DNA from: an uncultured SAR116 cluster alpha proteobacterium
Lineage (GTDB): Bacteria; Pseudomonadota; Alphaproteobacteria; Puniceispirillales; Marisalimonadaceae
Reading direction: 5' to 3'
Length of the DNA stretch: 35,543 nucleotides
Assembly: GCA_902619485.1 (NCBI GenBank)
Contig: CACNEF010000011.1
Span: forward strand, 1 to 35,543
Both the position numbers and the translations under genes were made by a program. Each line of letters begins with the position of its first letter. The stretch's first letter is position 1. Shown in pieces: positions 23,498 to 32,502 of this stretch. The notes beneath the pieces were generated by a model. The model was given only the letters and a program-made list of their open reading frames with translations. It had not been told where the DNA came from and did no database searches.

Positions 23498-25050
23498 TTA
23501 ATAGGGTCCATTTTTTGATTTTTTCTATTTTTACCACCCATTAATAATCCTACATCAGTTGCTGTTATATCTCTGACATCAAATATTTCACTCAAGACAC
23601 CTTCATTTATTACACAAATCTTATCTGACAATTCAAAAATTTCTTCCAAATCTTGACTTATTAAGATAACTGCTTTTCCACTTTGAGAGAGATCTAATAA
23701 TTTTTGCCTAATTGCAGTTGCTGCGCCAATATCAACACCCCAAGTTGGTTGAGAAAAAATAGCAACTTTAGGATTGTTGGCTAAAGATCTTCCTAAAATA
23801 AATTTTTGTAAATTGCCTCCAGATAATTGACTAGCTAAAGGATTTGTTTCGGGACACCTTACATCATTATTTTTAACTATTTTTTTACTTTCATCTAAGC
23901 TGTTTTGAGGATTATTTAATAGATTAGTTATCCAACTTTTAGTATTACTATATTTGAAAAAATAAGTAAGGAATGTATTTTCACTTAATGTTAAGTTAGG
24001 AACTGTAGCATGAAAAGTCCTCTCTTCTGGTATGGTTTCAATTCCAAGTTTTCGTCTTTCATTTATATTAGTTTTACCAATGGGTATTTTCTCCAAAAGT
24101 ATTTGGTCATTATCTTTGCTATTAATTTCACCGCTTAAGATTTCCATCAACTCTACTTGTCCATTACCAGCAATTCCTGCAACACCTAAAATTTCTCCAT
24201 AATTAACCTGTAAATTTATATTTCTTAACGAAATCCCAAACTCATGATCTTTCAGCTTGTCTAAATTTTTTACCTCAAATGCTATTTTTTTTGATTTTGA
24301 CCTAATAGCTTTTTTTAATTCAGTAATTTTTTTACCAACCATTGTCTCTGCTAAAAAATTGGTTGTTGTTTTTTTAGCATCAATTGATGCAATGGATTTA
24401 CCTGATTTTAAAATAGTTACTTCATCCGCCAACTCGATAATTTCTTCTAATTTATGGCTAATATAAAGTATAGAACATCCAGAAGATGCAAGTTTTTTTA
24501 AAATTTTGAATAAATTTTTGATTTCTTGAGGAGTAAGAACTGATGTTGGTTCATCCATTATTAATAAACTTGGATTTTGCATTAAGCATCTAATTATCTC
24601 TACTCTTTGTTTTTCACCTACTGATAACTCACTAACTAATTTTAAGGGATCAACAAATAATTTCCATTCTTTTGACAATTTAGATATTTCATCAACTACT
24701 TTTTTAAACTTAATTTTATTATCTAGCGCGATTAGGATATTTTCTGCAACTGTGAGGGCAGGGAAAAGAGAAAAATGTTGAAAAACCATTCCTATTCCAT
24801 TTTTGCGGGCTATGTTAGGTGATGTTATAGAAATTTTTTGGTTGTTAATTTCAATTGATCCACTGTCTGGCTGAAGTACACCATAAAATATTTTTACTAA
24901 TGTTGATTTGCCAGCACCGTTTTCTCCTAAGAGAGCATGTATTTGTCCCTTAGCGATAGAAATATCGATGTTTTGATTTGCAACAAAATTACCAAAAGAT
25001 TTACAAATTTTTGTTGCTTTTAAAAGAATGTCTAATTCTTTTTTGGCCAT
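23494..25050 (-). CDS. BMP-type ABC transporter ATP-binding protein (two ATPase domains)
   Basis: 518 aa with two fused nucleotide-binding domains, as in NupO/YufO and sugar ATPases of the RbsA class. Domain 1: Walker A GENGAGKSTLVK near residue 42, MVFQHFSLFPALTV, LSVGEKQRVEIIRCL signature, LLIMDEPTSVLTPQE Walker B. Domain 2: GVAGIAGNGQVELMEILSG as degenerate Walker A, IPEERTFHATVPNLTLSEN, LSGGNLQKFILGRSL signature, VDIGAAT after the Walker B region. It powers the two permeases encoded immediately downstream. It begins 65 nt after the small membrane-protein gene and may be co-transcribed with the TRAP genes. Confidence 0.95.
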   Translation of the reverse strand: MAKKELDILLKATKICKSFGNFVANQNIDISIAKGQIHALLGENGAGKSTLVKIFYGVLQPDSGSIEINNQKISITSPNIARKNGIGMVFQHFSLFPALTVAENILIALDNKIKFKKVVDEISKLSKEWKLFVDPLKLVSELSVGEKQRVEIIRCLMQNPSLLIMDEPTSVLTPQEIKNLFKILKKLASSGCSILYISHKLEEIIELADEVTILKSGKSIASIDAKKTTTNFLAETMVGKKITELKKAIRSKSKKIAFEVKNLDKLKDHEFGISLRNINLQVNYGEILGVAGIAGNGQVELMEILSGEINSKDNDQILLEKIPIGKTNINERRKLGIETIPEERTFHATVPNLTLSENTFLTYFFKYSNTKSWITNLLNNPQNSLDESKKIVKNNDVRCPETNPLASQLSGGNLQKFILGRSLANNPKVAIFSQPTWGVDIGAATAIRQKLLDLSQSGKAVILISQDLEEIFELSDKICVINEGVLSEIFDVRDITATDVGLLMGGKNRKNQKMDPIK

Positions 25051-25115
25051 AAAAACACCTGATTTAATTAAAGTTTAATAAATTAAAAATGAGGATAACA
25101 AAGAAATATAAGTAA

Positions 25116-25301
25116 TCAATTCTTTTGTTTTGAAGTCTTTAGTATTAGAAAAATTAAAATTGCAACTGATATAAATATAATTGAAATAAATAAATTGAAG
25201 TTACTAACATGCATTTTGTTAAACCCACATGCAAATATTATAGCTGTTGCAATTATGATCATTAACCAATGAATTGGTTTGCCAATAAATATTTTATTCA
25301 T
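25116..25301 (-). CDS. Small two-helix membrane protein beside the TRAP transporter
   Basis: 61 aa with two hydrophobic helices (about 12-27 and 34-54) and a basic tail (KTSKQKN). Its ATG overlaps the end of the TRAP membrane-subunit gene by 4 nt (ATGA), which supports it as a real, translationally coupled gene. I do not recognise the family. By position it may assist the fused TRAP subunit, or less likely the BMP transporter encoded downstream. Confidence 0.65.
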   Translation of the reverse strand: MNKIFIGKPIHWLMIIIATAIIFACGFNKMHVSNFNLFISIIFISVAILIFLILKTSKQKN

Positions 25302-27313
25302 GTAGTAACTTTCATATTAAAACTAAGTTTTCCTTGCAAATAATATATTATCACAAGAATAAATATTCCTAAGAAATTAATGTAAAAACCATCTATTCCA
25401 TAAATATTTTGCAATGGTGGAATTAATAAAGCAACTGAGCTAAGTAGTGCTAAAGTTCTTTTAAATACGTTTAGCTTACCATTAAACCAACCCTCTAGAC
25501 CAAGTGTCATACTCCAATAAGCAAGAAGAACCGAAATCAAACTATATACACTCCATATAATTGGCCCTTCCATCAATAATGAAGGATTATAAACAAAAGC
25601 AAAGGGCACTATATATTTAGCTATTCCAACTTTACTTGACTCAACAGCAGTTGCCATTGGAGGAGACTTTGCAATTGCAGCACCCGCAAATGAAGCAAGA
25701 GCAACAGGTGGAGTAATGGTTGAAACAACTCCAAAATAAAATGCAAACATATGGGCTGCAATTGGCATTATTCCAGACTCAATCAAAGAAGGAACTATTA
25801 GAGCTGCAACAGTAATGTAAACTGCTGTTGTAGTCATGCCCATACCAAGAATTATTGCTGAAACAGCAGTAAGACATAATAAGATAAATAAAACACCTCC
25901 TGACAAATCTATAACGGATTGTGTAAATTTTAGCCCAAGACCAGATACAAATACTGATCCAATAATAATTCCAGCACAGGCACAGGCTATAGTAACTGGT
26001 ACAGTAGATTTTATTCCACTTTCAAAGGCTCCTAATAAATCAACAACTGACATTCTTGTATTTTTTTTGATAAAACTGAGAATTATTACAGAAACAATAC
26101 TCCAAAAACCAGCTGTCATAGCAGTTTTCCCATAAATCAAAAGTCCTATTAAAACAACAAGAGAAAGCAACATATGTCCTCCACCTTTAAGAACTTCGAT
26201 TACATTTGGTAAAACAGATTTATCAATTTTTTCAATACCATGTTTTTCTGCTTCAACATGAACCATAAAATAAATTGTAGTAAAATATAAAAAGGCTGGA
26301 ATTATTGCTGCTAATATTACATATGAATATGGGGCCTCTAAAAATTCAGCCATTATAAATGCTGCTGCACCCATAATCGGAGGAGTAATTTGTCCTCCCG
26401 AAGAAGCACATGCTTCAACTGCAGCAGCAAATTTAGCTCTATATCCGTAATTTTTCATCAATGGAATAGTAAATGATCCTGTCGTTACAACATTTGCGAC
26501 AGCAGATCCGTAGACTGTTCCAGTCATTCCTGATGCTACAACAGCTGCTTTTGCTGGTCCTCCAGTTCTATGGCCTGTCAGTGCAACGGCTAAGTCAACA
26601 AAAAATCTTCCAACACCTGACCTTATTAAAATTCCACCAAATATAATAAATAAAACAATATACGTTGATGCAACATAAAGTGGTATCCCGTATATCCCAT
26701 CAGATGTCATAAACAGAGTATCTATGTACTTAGCTAATCTTGTTGGAGGGCCATAAAAAAAACCAAAGAACTTGTGTGCATATAAAGCATGTAACATAAA
26801 AAAACCTGCAACAAATACCATAGCCCAACCGACTGCTCTCCTTGTTGCATCTAAAACAATAAATATAAGTATGGAGCCTACAATTATATCTCCAATATAT
26901 TTGTCCCCATATCTCATCATAAAGTTTTCCACATCCCAAGTTGTCCATAACTGGACAAAAATTATCGAAAGTATAATTATGAGATCGTAACAAAAACCAA
27001 GAGATCTTAAAAAATTACCCTTTGAGTCATTTTTTATAATTACAGGATCTTTAATATCATTTCGAAAAAGAGGGTAAATAAATACTGCTAAAACCATCAT
27101 TGCAGATAGATGGATAGATCTAAAAGATCTACCTTCCGGAGTTCCATAAACTGCAACAAATAAGTGGTAAAATGCTAATCCAACTGACAACCAAGAGCAA
27201 AGAACTATAATCCAATAATAAATTGATTTATCTTTGTTCCATTCTAGTAACTCGTCGAAGAAACTTATTTCTTTAACTTCGTTATAAACTAATTTTTTGG
27301 TATTTTGCGCCAT
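25298..27313 (-). CDS. TRAP transporter fused membrane subunit (4TM/12TM, DctQM-like, TAXI type)
   Basis: 671 aa inner-membrane protein combining the small (DctQ-like) and large (DctM-like) TRAP subunits, as is usual for TAXI-type systems. The cytoplasmic N-terminus is followed by about four helices (to about 170), then the large domain: GGILIRSGVGRFFVDLAVAL, GHRTGGPAKAAVVASGMTGT, VYGSAVANVVTTGSFTIPLM, ACASSGGQITPPIMGAAAFI and the second-half repeat ILGMGMTTTAVYITVAALIV, FGVVSTITPPVALASFAGAA. Sodium-coupled uptake is expected for TRAP systems. It follows the TAXI binding-protein gene after a strong hairpin. Confidence 0.95.
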   Translation of the reverse strand: MAQNTKKLVYNEVKEISFFDELLEWNKDKSIYYWIIVLCSWLSVGLAFYHLFVAVYGTPEGRSFRSIHLSAMMVLAVFIYPLFRNDIKDPVIIKNDSKGNFLRSLGFCYDLIIILSIIFVQLWTTWDVENFMMRYGDKYIGDIIVGSILIFIVLDATRRAVGWAMVFVAGFFMLHALYAHKFFGFFYGPPTRLAKYIDTLFMTSDGIYGIPLYVASTYIVLFIIFGGILIRSGVGRFFVDLAVALTGHRTGGPAKAAVVASGMTGTVYGSAVANVVTTGSFTIPLMKNYGYRAKFAAAVEACASSGGQITPPIMGAAAFIMAEFLEAPYSYVILAAIIPAFLYFTTIYFMVHVEAEKHGIEKIDKSVLPNVIEVLKGGGHMLLSLVVLIGLLIYGKTAMTAGFWSIVSVIILSFIKKNTRMSVVDLLGAFESGIKSTVPVTIACACAGIIIGSVFVSGLGLKFTQSVIDLSGGVLFILLCLTAVSAIILGMGMTTTAVYITVAALIVPSLIESGIMPIAAHMFAFYFGVVSTITPPVALASFAGAAIAKSPPMATAVESSKVGIAKYIVPFAFVYNPSLLMEGPIIWSVYSLISVLLAYWSMTLGLEGWFNGKLNVFKRTLALLSSVALLIPPLQNIYGIDGFYINFLGIFILVIIYYLQGKLSFNMKVTT

Positions 27314-27332
27314 TTAGATAGAATGTTAATGT

Positions 27333-27362
27333 TCAGAAAGGCACAAAATTGCGCCTTTCTGA
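27333..27362 (-). terminator. Stem-loop between TAXI binding protein and TRAP membrane subunit
   Basis: TCAGAAAGGC (27333-27342) pairs perfectly with GCCTTTCTGA (27353-27362). In minus-strand RNA a G-U, a C-G and an A-U pair extend it to 13 bp with a 4-nt loop. It begins 7 nt after the binding-protein stop and is not followed by a T run, so partial attenuation or 3'-end protection of the binding-protein message is more likely than full termination. Confidence 0.7.
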
Positions 27363-27369
27363 CTAAAAT

Positions 27370-28326
27370 TTACATAACACCTTGTTCTTTATAGTACTTT
27401 GCAGCTCCAGGATGAATTGGTACTGCTGCACCATTAACAGCGTCTTTTAGAATTACTTTTTTCCAAACGCTTTTCACTTTAACAAACTCAGCATGATTAT
27501 CCCAAAAAGCTTTTGTCATCTTATATACTAAGTCATCAGACAAATCTTTATGTACAATCATAGAAGTTACAATACCTAAAGTTGGTATATCCTTATCGAG
27601 TGATTTATAAGCACTGGCAGGGATTTTACCATAAATATAACCTGGATTATTTTTAACAATCCTATCTATTCTGTCTTTAGGTAGACCAATAAATCTGATA
27701 CCAGGACTATTTTCAAGTTCAATAAAACTAGCTTGTGGAACAGAAGTCGCAGCCATAAAAACATCTGCTTGTCCGTCTTTCATCAGAGCCACTGATTCCT
27801 TATAACTAACCATATGAACTACACCACCGTTTTTCTTGATAGTATTGAAATCATACCCATAGTCTTTTATTATTGATTCACAAAATGCAGTGCCTGTCCA
27901 TTTTGGCTTGCCAGGACTGATGTTTGCTGACTTCATATCTTCAAAACCTTTAATTTTTGAATCTGCTCTAACAGCAACTTGGAAAGCTGCAGGATATAAA
28001 GTTGCAAAATATCTTACATTTTTATGTGCCTTTTTAAATTTACCTTTTCCTGTATAGCCATTTGCAACTGTGTGAGCATATGTCCATCCAATTTCAGCAT
28101 CGCCACCATCAACAGACATCACATTTGATATTCCACCACCAGAAGTATTAGATGTTGAAACTCCCTTAATATTAGTTTCCATAACTTGCATTACTTTGGC
28201 GCCAAGAGGATACCAAGATCCACCTGAAGGTCCAGATACCATTCTGAGAAACTGATCAGAATAAGCAACAGATGATGTTACTATTAAGGAAGAAGCGACT
28301 AGTAGTACACATGAAATACGTTTCAT
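27370..28326 (-). CDS. TAXI family TRAP transporter solute-binding protein
   Basis: Periplasmic binding protein, 318 aa. Signal peptide MKRISCVLLVASSLIVTSSV cleaved near AYS-DQF. TAXI family pattern: MVSGPSGGSWYPLGAKVMQV near residue 30, STSNTSGGGISNVMSVDGGD, AEIGWTYAHTVANGY, SPGKPKWTGTAFCESII, and YKESVALMKDGQADVFM. TAXI systems take up organic acids and some amino acids. First gene of the minus-strand block and divergent (168 nt) from the catabolic cassette starting at 28495, which suggests that the cassette degrades the imported compound. Confidence 0.94.
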   Translation of the reverse strand: MKRISCVLLVASSLIVTSSVAYSDQFLRMVSGPSGGSWYPLGAKVMQVMETNIKGVSTSNTSGGGISNVMSVDGGDAEIGWTYAHTVANGYTGKGKFKKAHKNVRYFATLYPAAFQVAVRADSKIKGFEDMKSANISPGKPKWTGTAFCESIIKDYGYDFNTIKKNGGVVHMVSYKESVALMKDGQADVFMAATSVPQASFIELENSPGIRFIGLPKDRIDRIVKNNPGYIYGKIPASAYKSLDKDIPTLGIVTSMIVHKDLSDDLVYKMTKAFWDNHAEFVKVKSVWKKVILKDAVNGAAVPIHPGAAKYYKEQGVM

Positions 28327-28494
28327 TTAAACCCCCGAATAATTAAGTTGTTAAGTAATTAATAGTATCACAATTTATTTCTAAAAACGTCAAGTGATAG
28401 TTCTTTTTTTATTAATAAATTTTTATAAAGGTTTAACTAGAAATAAAAAGAGTGTAGAAATATAAACACTAGGATGTCTGAGGGGGGTATAAAC

Positions 28495-29433
28495 ATGAAT
28501 ATTAGAAAAGTGAAAGTCACAGAAGTTGGTCCACGCGATGGTTTTCAATCTGAAAAAACTATTTTAAATACTGATGATAAAATAGATGTAATAAACAATT
28601 TAATTGATGCTGGTTTTCCAAGAATTGAAGTTTCATCCTTTGTCTCTCCAAAAGCTATTCCCCAACTAGCAGATGCAGCAACAATATTAGAAAAGGTAAA
28701 AAGAAACCATGAGACTACTCTAGCCGCATTAGTTCCTAATGCTAAAGGGGCATTAAGGGCAGTTGATGCAAATTTAGATGAAATTGTTGTTTTTTTATCT
28801 GCCTCTGAAAGTCATAATAAAAAAAATGTAAACCGAAGCGTCAAAGATTCACTTCTTGGATTTAAAGACATTGCAGATATTGCAGGAAAAAATAATATAC
28901 CAATTCAAGGAGACATTGCTACAGCTTTTGGTTGTCCTTTTGAAGGAAATGTTTCTGCTAAAAGGTTAGCCGAGATTTCAAAAGAATATAAAATGATGGG
29001 CTTCAAAGGTGTCACTCTTGGAGATACTACTGGGATGGCAACTCCAACAGTAGTTACTGAGGCTGTTAACGCAATTAGAGATATGGTTAATAATTTTGAC
29101 ATAACTCTTCATTTTCATAATACCAGAGGAATTGGTCTTGCAAATGTTATGACTGGATTAAATCTAGGAATTGCAAATTATGAAAGTTGTTTTGGAGGTA
29201 TGGGTGGATGCCCATTCGCACCCAATGCTACAGGAAATATTTGTTCAGAAGATTTAGTTTATCTACTTCATGAAATGGGTATTGAGACAGGCATAAATTT
29301 AGAAAAATTAATTAATGTTGCAAAAAAAGTAGAAACTTTAGTTGGTCATAGATTACCTGGTCAAGTTATGAGGGCAGGTCCAAGGTTGTTAAAATATTCT
29401 ATGGAAGATGTTCCTACAGCAATTGGAGCTTAA
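28495..29433 (+). CDS. HMG-CoA lyase family protein (DRE-TIM)
   Basis: Cleaves 3-hydroxy-3-methylglutaryl-CoA, or a related 3-hydroxyacyl-CoA, to acetyl-CoA and an oxo acid. 312 aa from ATG 28495, chosen because AGGGGGG lies 8 nt upstream; ATG 28474 adds seven unrelated residues. Motifs: VTEVGPRDGFQSEKT (catalytic Arg-Asp), IEVSSFVSPKAIPQLAD, LGDTTGMATP, LHFHNTRGIGLAN (metal-binding HxH) and GGMGGCPFAPNATGNICSED (signature Cys loop). First gene of a tight + strand operon; the next gene starts right after its stop. The match to HMG-CoA lyase is good, but 2-hydroxyacyl or citramalyl-type relatives exist. Confidence 0.88.
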   Translation: MNIRKVKVTEVGPRDGFQSEKTILNTDDKIDVINNLIDAGFPRIEVSSFVSPKAIPQLADAATILEKVKRNHETTLAALVPNAKGALRAVDANLDEIVVFLSASESHNKKNVNRSVKDSLLGFKDIADIAGKNNIPIQGDIATAFGCPFEGNVSAKRLAEISKEYKMMGFKGVTLGDTTGMATPTVVTEAVNAIRDMVNNFDITLHFHNTRGIGLANVMTGLNLGIANYESCFGGMGGCPFAPNATGNICSEDLVYLLHEMGIETGINLEKLINVAKKVETLVGHRLPGQVMRAGPRLLKYSMEDVPTAIGA

Positions 29434-30588
29434 ATGAGTGAACAAAAAAATATCGGAGCACTTTCAGGTATTAAAGTTATTGACCTTACAAGGGTATTAT
29501 CCGGACCCTTTTGTACAATGCTGCTTGCAGATATGGGTGCAGAGGTAATTAAAATTGAACCCCCCAAAGGTGACAATGTAAGAAATCAAGGAGATATGGT
29601 GGATGGTTTTAGTTCCTATTTTGCACAGTTTAATAGAAATAAAAAGTCAGTAATTCTTGATCTTTATGTGGATTCAGAAAAGGATATTTTAAGGTCTTTA
29701 CTTTCAGATTCGGATGTAGTTGTAGAAAATTTCAAGGCTGGTGTTTTTGACAAAATGGGTTTTGATTATGATACTTTAAAATCTATTAATCCAAAATTAA
29801 TAAGTGCTTCTGTTAATGGATTTGGCAGTAAAGGAGAAATGAGTGACAGACCAGCTTTTGATTTTATAGCACAAGCATTATCTGGTTTTATGTCATTAAA
29901 TGGTACTGAAGAAAGTGGCCCAATGAGAGCTGCTATGCCTATATCAGATTTAGTTGCAGGATTATACTGTGCGTTTGGGATTGTATGCGCTCTACAATCA
30001 CGTATTAAAACTGGCAAAGGACAAAAGGTTGAGGCAAGCCTTACTTCCGGTTTAATTTCAATGATGGCATACTTATCATCTGAAAGCTTTGTTACAGGAA
30101 AAGCACCAAACAAATCTGGTAATAATCATCCTATTTTAGCCCCTTATGGAATTTTTAAAACATCTGACGGAGAAATTGCAGTAGCACCAGCAAGTGATAA
30201 GTTTTGTAGAATATTTCTTGAATGTATTGATTTAACAAATTTATTAGAAAATGAATTATATAAAAATAACTCTAATAGAATGAAAAATAGAGATAGTCTG
30301 AACGAAATTGTAAATAAGAGAATGATTTCTGAAACTTCCGATTTTTGGATTAAAAAATTAAATAAAGCCGGGTGTCCTGCAGCAAAAATAGTTTCACTTC
30401 CAGAGGCTTTGAATAGCCAGTTAATTCAAGATAATGAGATGGTTATTAATTCCAATGGGCCAGAGGGGAGACAAATTAAGATGACAGGGTTTCCGGTAAA
30501 ATTATCTGACACACCATCTAAACTCTATAGATCCCCCCCTTTATTAGGTGAACATACAAAGGAAATTTTGAAGACAATTAAAAAATAA
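29434..30588 (+). CDS. CaiB/BaiF family class III CoA-transferase
   Basis: Transfers CoA between acyl-CoA and a free carboxylate. 384 aa. Motifs: IKVIDLTRVLSGPFCTMLLA and DMGAEVIKIEPPKGD near residues 13-47, FNRNKKSVILDL, VENFKAGVFDKMGFDYDTL, and MPISDLVAGLYCAFG, in which D172 fits the catalytic Asp that forms the acyl anhydride. The ATG follows the lyase stop directly, with no intergenic base. Role inferred: activation of an organic acid so that the following crotonase and lyase can act on it. Confidence 0.9.
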   Translation: MSEQKNIGALSGIKVIDLTRVLSGPFCTMLLADMGAEVIKIEPPKGDNVRNQGDMVDGFSSYFAQFNRNKKSVILDLYVDSEKDILRSLLSDSDVVVENFKAGVFDKMGFDYDTLKSINPKLISASVNGFGSKGEMSDRPAFDFIAQALSGFMSLNGTEESGPMRAAMPISDLVAGLYCAFGIVCALQSRIKTGKGQKVEASLTSGLISMMAYLSSESFVTGKAPNKSGNNHPILAPYGIFKTSDGEIAVAPASDKFCRIFLECIDLTNLLENELYKNNSNRMKNRDSLNEIVNKRMISETSDFWIKKLNKAGCPAAKIVSLPEALNSQLIQDNEMVINSNGPEGRQIKMTGFPVKLSDTPSKLYRSPPLLGEHTKEILKTIKK

Positions 30589-30606
30589 TATGGAGAATTA
30601 GTTATT

Positions 30607-31398
30607 ATGGATTTAGAAACAATTAATTTTAAAATTGAAAATGAAATAGCATACATTGAATTAAATAGACCAAAACAATATAATTCTTTAAATCAAACTA
30701 TGGCTGAAGAGTTATTTAAAGTCTCATTAGAATGCGACGATAATCCTAAAATAAGGTCCGTTTTAATGACTGGATCGGGAGAAGATGCGTTTTGTGCAGG
30801 TGGAGACGTTCCCTCTTTTCATAAATACGGTAATAAGACTTCCAGTCATTTGAAAGAGGTAACAACAACCCTTCATGGAGCAATTTCAAGACTTTCTAGA
30901 ATGAATGCTCCACTAATCGTCGCAGTTAATGGTGTTGCTGCTGGTGCGGGTTTTTCTTTTGTTGGATTTGCAGATATTGCAATTGCTTCAACAAATGCAA
31001 CATTTGTTTCAGCTTATTCAAAAATAGGATTAACTCCAGACGGATCTTCAACCTATTTTCTTCCAAGAATTATTGGTACTAGGAGATATACAGAACTTAT
31101 CTTAACAAATAGGGTTTTAAATGCAAATGAGGCTCTTGAATGGGGATTGATTAATAAGGTTGTTGATTTAAAGGATTTAAAGGATGAAGCAAATAATTTA
31201 GCCCAAAAATTAGCTTCAGGGCCATCTTTAGCATTTGGAAAATTAAAAAATTTAGTTAATAACAGTTTTTTAGATTCACTTGAAGGTCAAATGGAATATG
31301 AATCGCGAATGATTGCTGAATCAGCTAAAACAAAAGATGGTATTAATGGTATCGAAGCTTTTGTAAATAAAAAATCAGTAATATTTAAAGGTCAATAA
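30607..31398 (+). CDS. Crotonase family protein, PaaG-like isomerase/hydratase
   Basis: 263 aa, acts on an acyl-CoA. Oxyanion-hole motifs: GSGEDAFCAGGDVPSF (near 56-71) and NGVAAGAGFSFVGFADIAIA (near 108-127). The two hydratase glutamates are absent: by alignment, the position of rat Glu144 is S117 and that of Glu164 is Tyr in VSAYSKIG. Instead D145 in GLTPDGSSTYFLPRIIG matches the catalytic Asp of PaaG-type isomerases. A double-bond or epoxide-type isomerase is therefore more likely than a classic enoyl-CoA hydratase. TGGAGA lies before ATG 30607. Third gene of the catabolic operon. Confidence 0.88.
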   Translation: MDLETINFKIENEIAYIELNRPKQYNSLNQTMAEELFKVSLECDDNPKIRSVLMTGSGEDAFCAGGDVPSFHKYGNKTSSHLKEVTTTLHGAISRLSRMNAPLIVAVNGVAAGAGFSFVGFADIAIASTNATFVSAYSKIGLTPDGSSTYFLPRIIGTRRYTELILTNRVLNANEALEWGLINKVVDLKDLKDEANNLAQKLASGPSLAFGKLKNLVNNSFLDSLEGQMEYESRMIAESAKTKDGINGIEAFVNKKSVIFKGQ

Positions 31399-31409
31399 AA
31401 GGTTTTTTT

Positions 31410-32498
31410 ATGTCTGTTGATATCTTGGTCTTTGATGGTGATGGTATTGGACCAGAAATAATGTGTTCAACCATAGCAATTATTGAACTTTTGAATGCAA
31501 AATTAAAGTTAAATATAAATTTAAAAAAAGAAATTTTAGGTTTTGAACTTTTAAAGCAAAAGGGTGTAACTTTTACTGATGACTTATTACTAAAATCAAA
31601 AGAAGCAGATGGTATAATACTAGGTCCCGTTGATCATAATGATTATCCCTCAGTTTCTCGTGGTGGGATTAATCCTTCAGCTAAATTTAGAATTGAATTA
31701 GACTTATATTCTAATATTAGACCAGCAAAAAACTACATTAATGTTAAATCATTATCACAAAATATGGATTTAGTAATCGTACGTGAGAACACAGAAGGAT
31801 TTTATGCAGATAGAAATATGTATGATGGCAATGGTGAGTTTAGTCCTGTTCCAGGTATAGGATTATCATTACGAAAAATTACAAAAGAAGCATCTTTAAA
31901 AATTGCAGAGTCAGCATTTGAAATAGCCCTATCAAGATCTGTTAATAAAAATATATCAAAGGTTCATGTCATTCATAAAGCAAATGTTATGAAAATTACT
32001 GATGGCATTTTCCTTGATGCTTGTAGGCATATTTCATCAAAGTATAATGATGTTGATTACGAAGAGATGCTGGTAGATGCATGTGCTGCTCATCTTGTAA
32101 GAAAACCTGAGCAGTTTGATGTTATTTTAACTACTAATATGTTTGGAGATATCTTATCAGATTTAGCAACCGAATTATCTGGTTCTTTAGGTCTTGCTGG
32201 GTCATTAAATGCTGGTAAGAAATACGCTATGGCTCAAGCACAACACGGAGCAGCCCCTGATATTGCAAAAAAAAATATTGCAAATCCAATTTCATTAATT
32301 TTATCTTCAGCCATGTTATTTGATTGGCTTGGGAAGAAAAGAAAACTCGACAAACTTATTTTAGCTTCTAATTTAATAAACAAATCTGTATTGGAATTAC
32401 TGAAACATAAAGAAAACTTAACTAGAGACCTCGGTGGTAAAGCCTCAACTACCAAAACTACAGATAACTTGATAAATATATTAAACAACTTGATTTAA
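31410..32498 (+). CDS. Isocitrate/isopropylmalate-family beta-decarboxylating dehydrogenase
   Basis: 362 aa, NAD(P)- and metal-dependent oxidation of a 2-hydroxy acid with beta-decarboxylation. Motifs: FDGDGIGPEIMCS at the N-terminus, SNIRPAKNY, VIVRENTEGFYADRNMYDG (substrate loop), VIHKANVMKITDGIFLDACR (catalytic Lys), LVDACAAHLV and TTNMFGDILSDLATELSGSL (metal Asp). The substrate loop reads RENTEG, unlike the REL of true 3-isopropylmalate dehydrogenase and closer to isocitrate, tartrate, D-malate and homoisocitrate enzymes. No leuCD genes are near, so a catabolic role is favoured over leucine synthesis. Substrate unknown. Confidence 0.85.
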   Translation: MSVDILVFDGDGIGPEIMCSTIAIIELLNAKLKLNINLKKEILGFELLKQKGVTFTDDLLLKSKEADGIILGPVDHNDYPSVSRGGINPSAKFRIELDLYSNIRPAKNYINVKSLSQNMDLVIVRENTEGFYADRNMYDGNGEFSPVPGIGLSLRKITKEASLKIAESAFEIALSRSVNKNISKVHVIHKANVMKITDGIFLDACRHISSKYNDVDYEEMLVDACAAHLVRKPEQFDVILTTNMFGDILSDLATELSGSLGLAGSLNAGKKYAMAQAQHGAAPDIAKKNIANPISLILSSAMLFDWLGKKRKLDKLILASNLINKSVLELLKHKENLTRDLGGKASTTKTTDNLINILNNLI

Positions 32499-32502
32499 AA
32501 AC

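Noticed and set aside
28366-28399. TATCAC ... GTGATA inverted repeat in the divergent TAXI/HMG-CoA-lyase spacer
   Set aside because: Only six bases per arm with a 22-nt gap in AT-rich DNA; could be a regulator site for the divergent genes but is within what chance would give.
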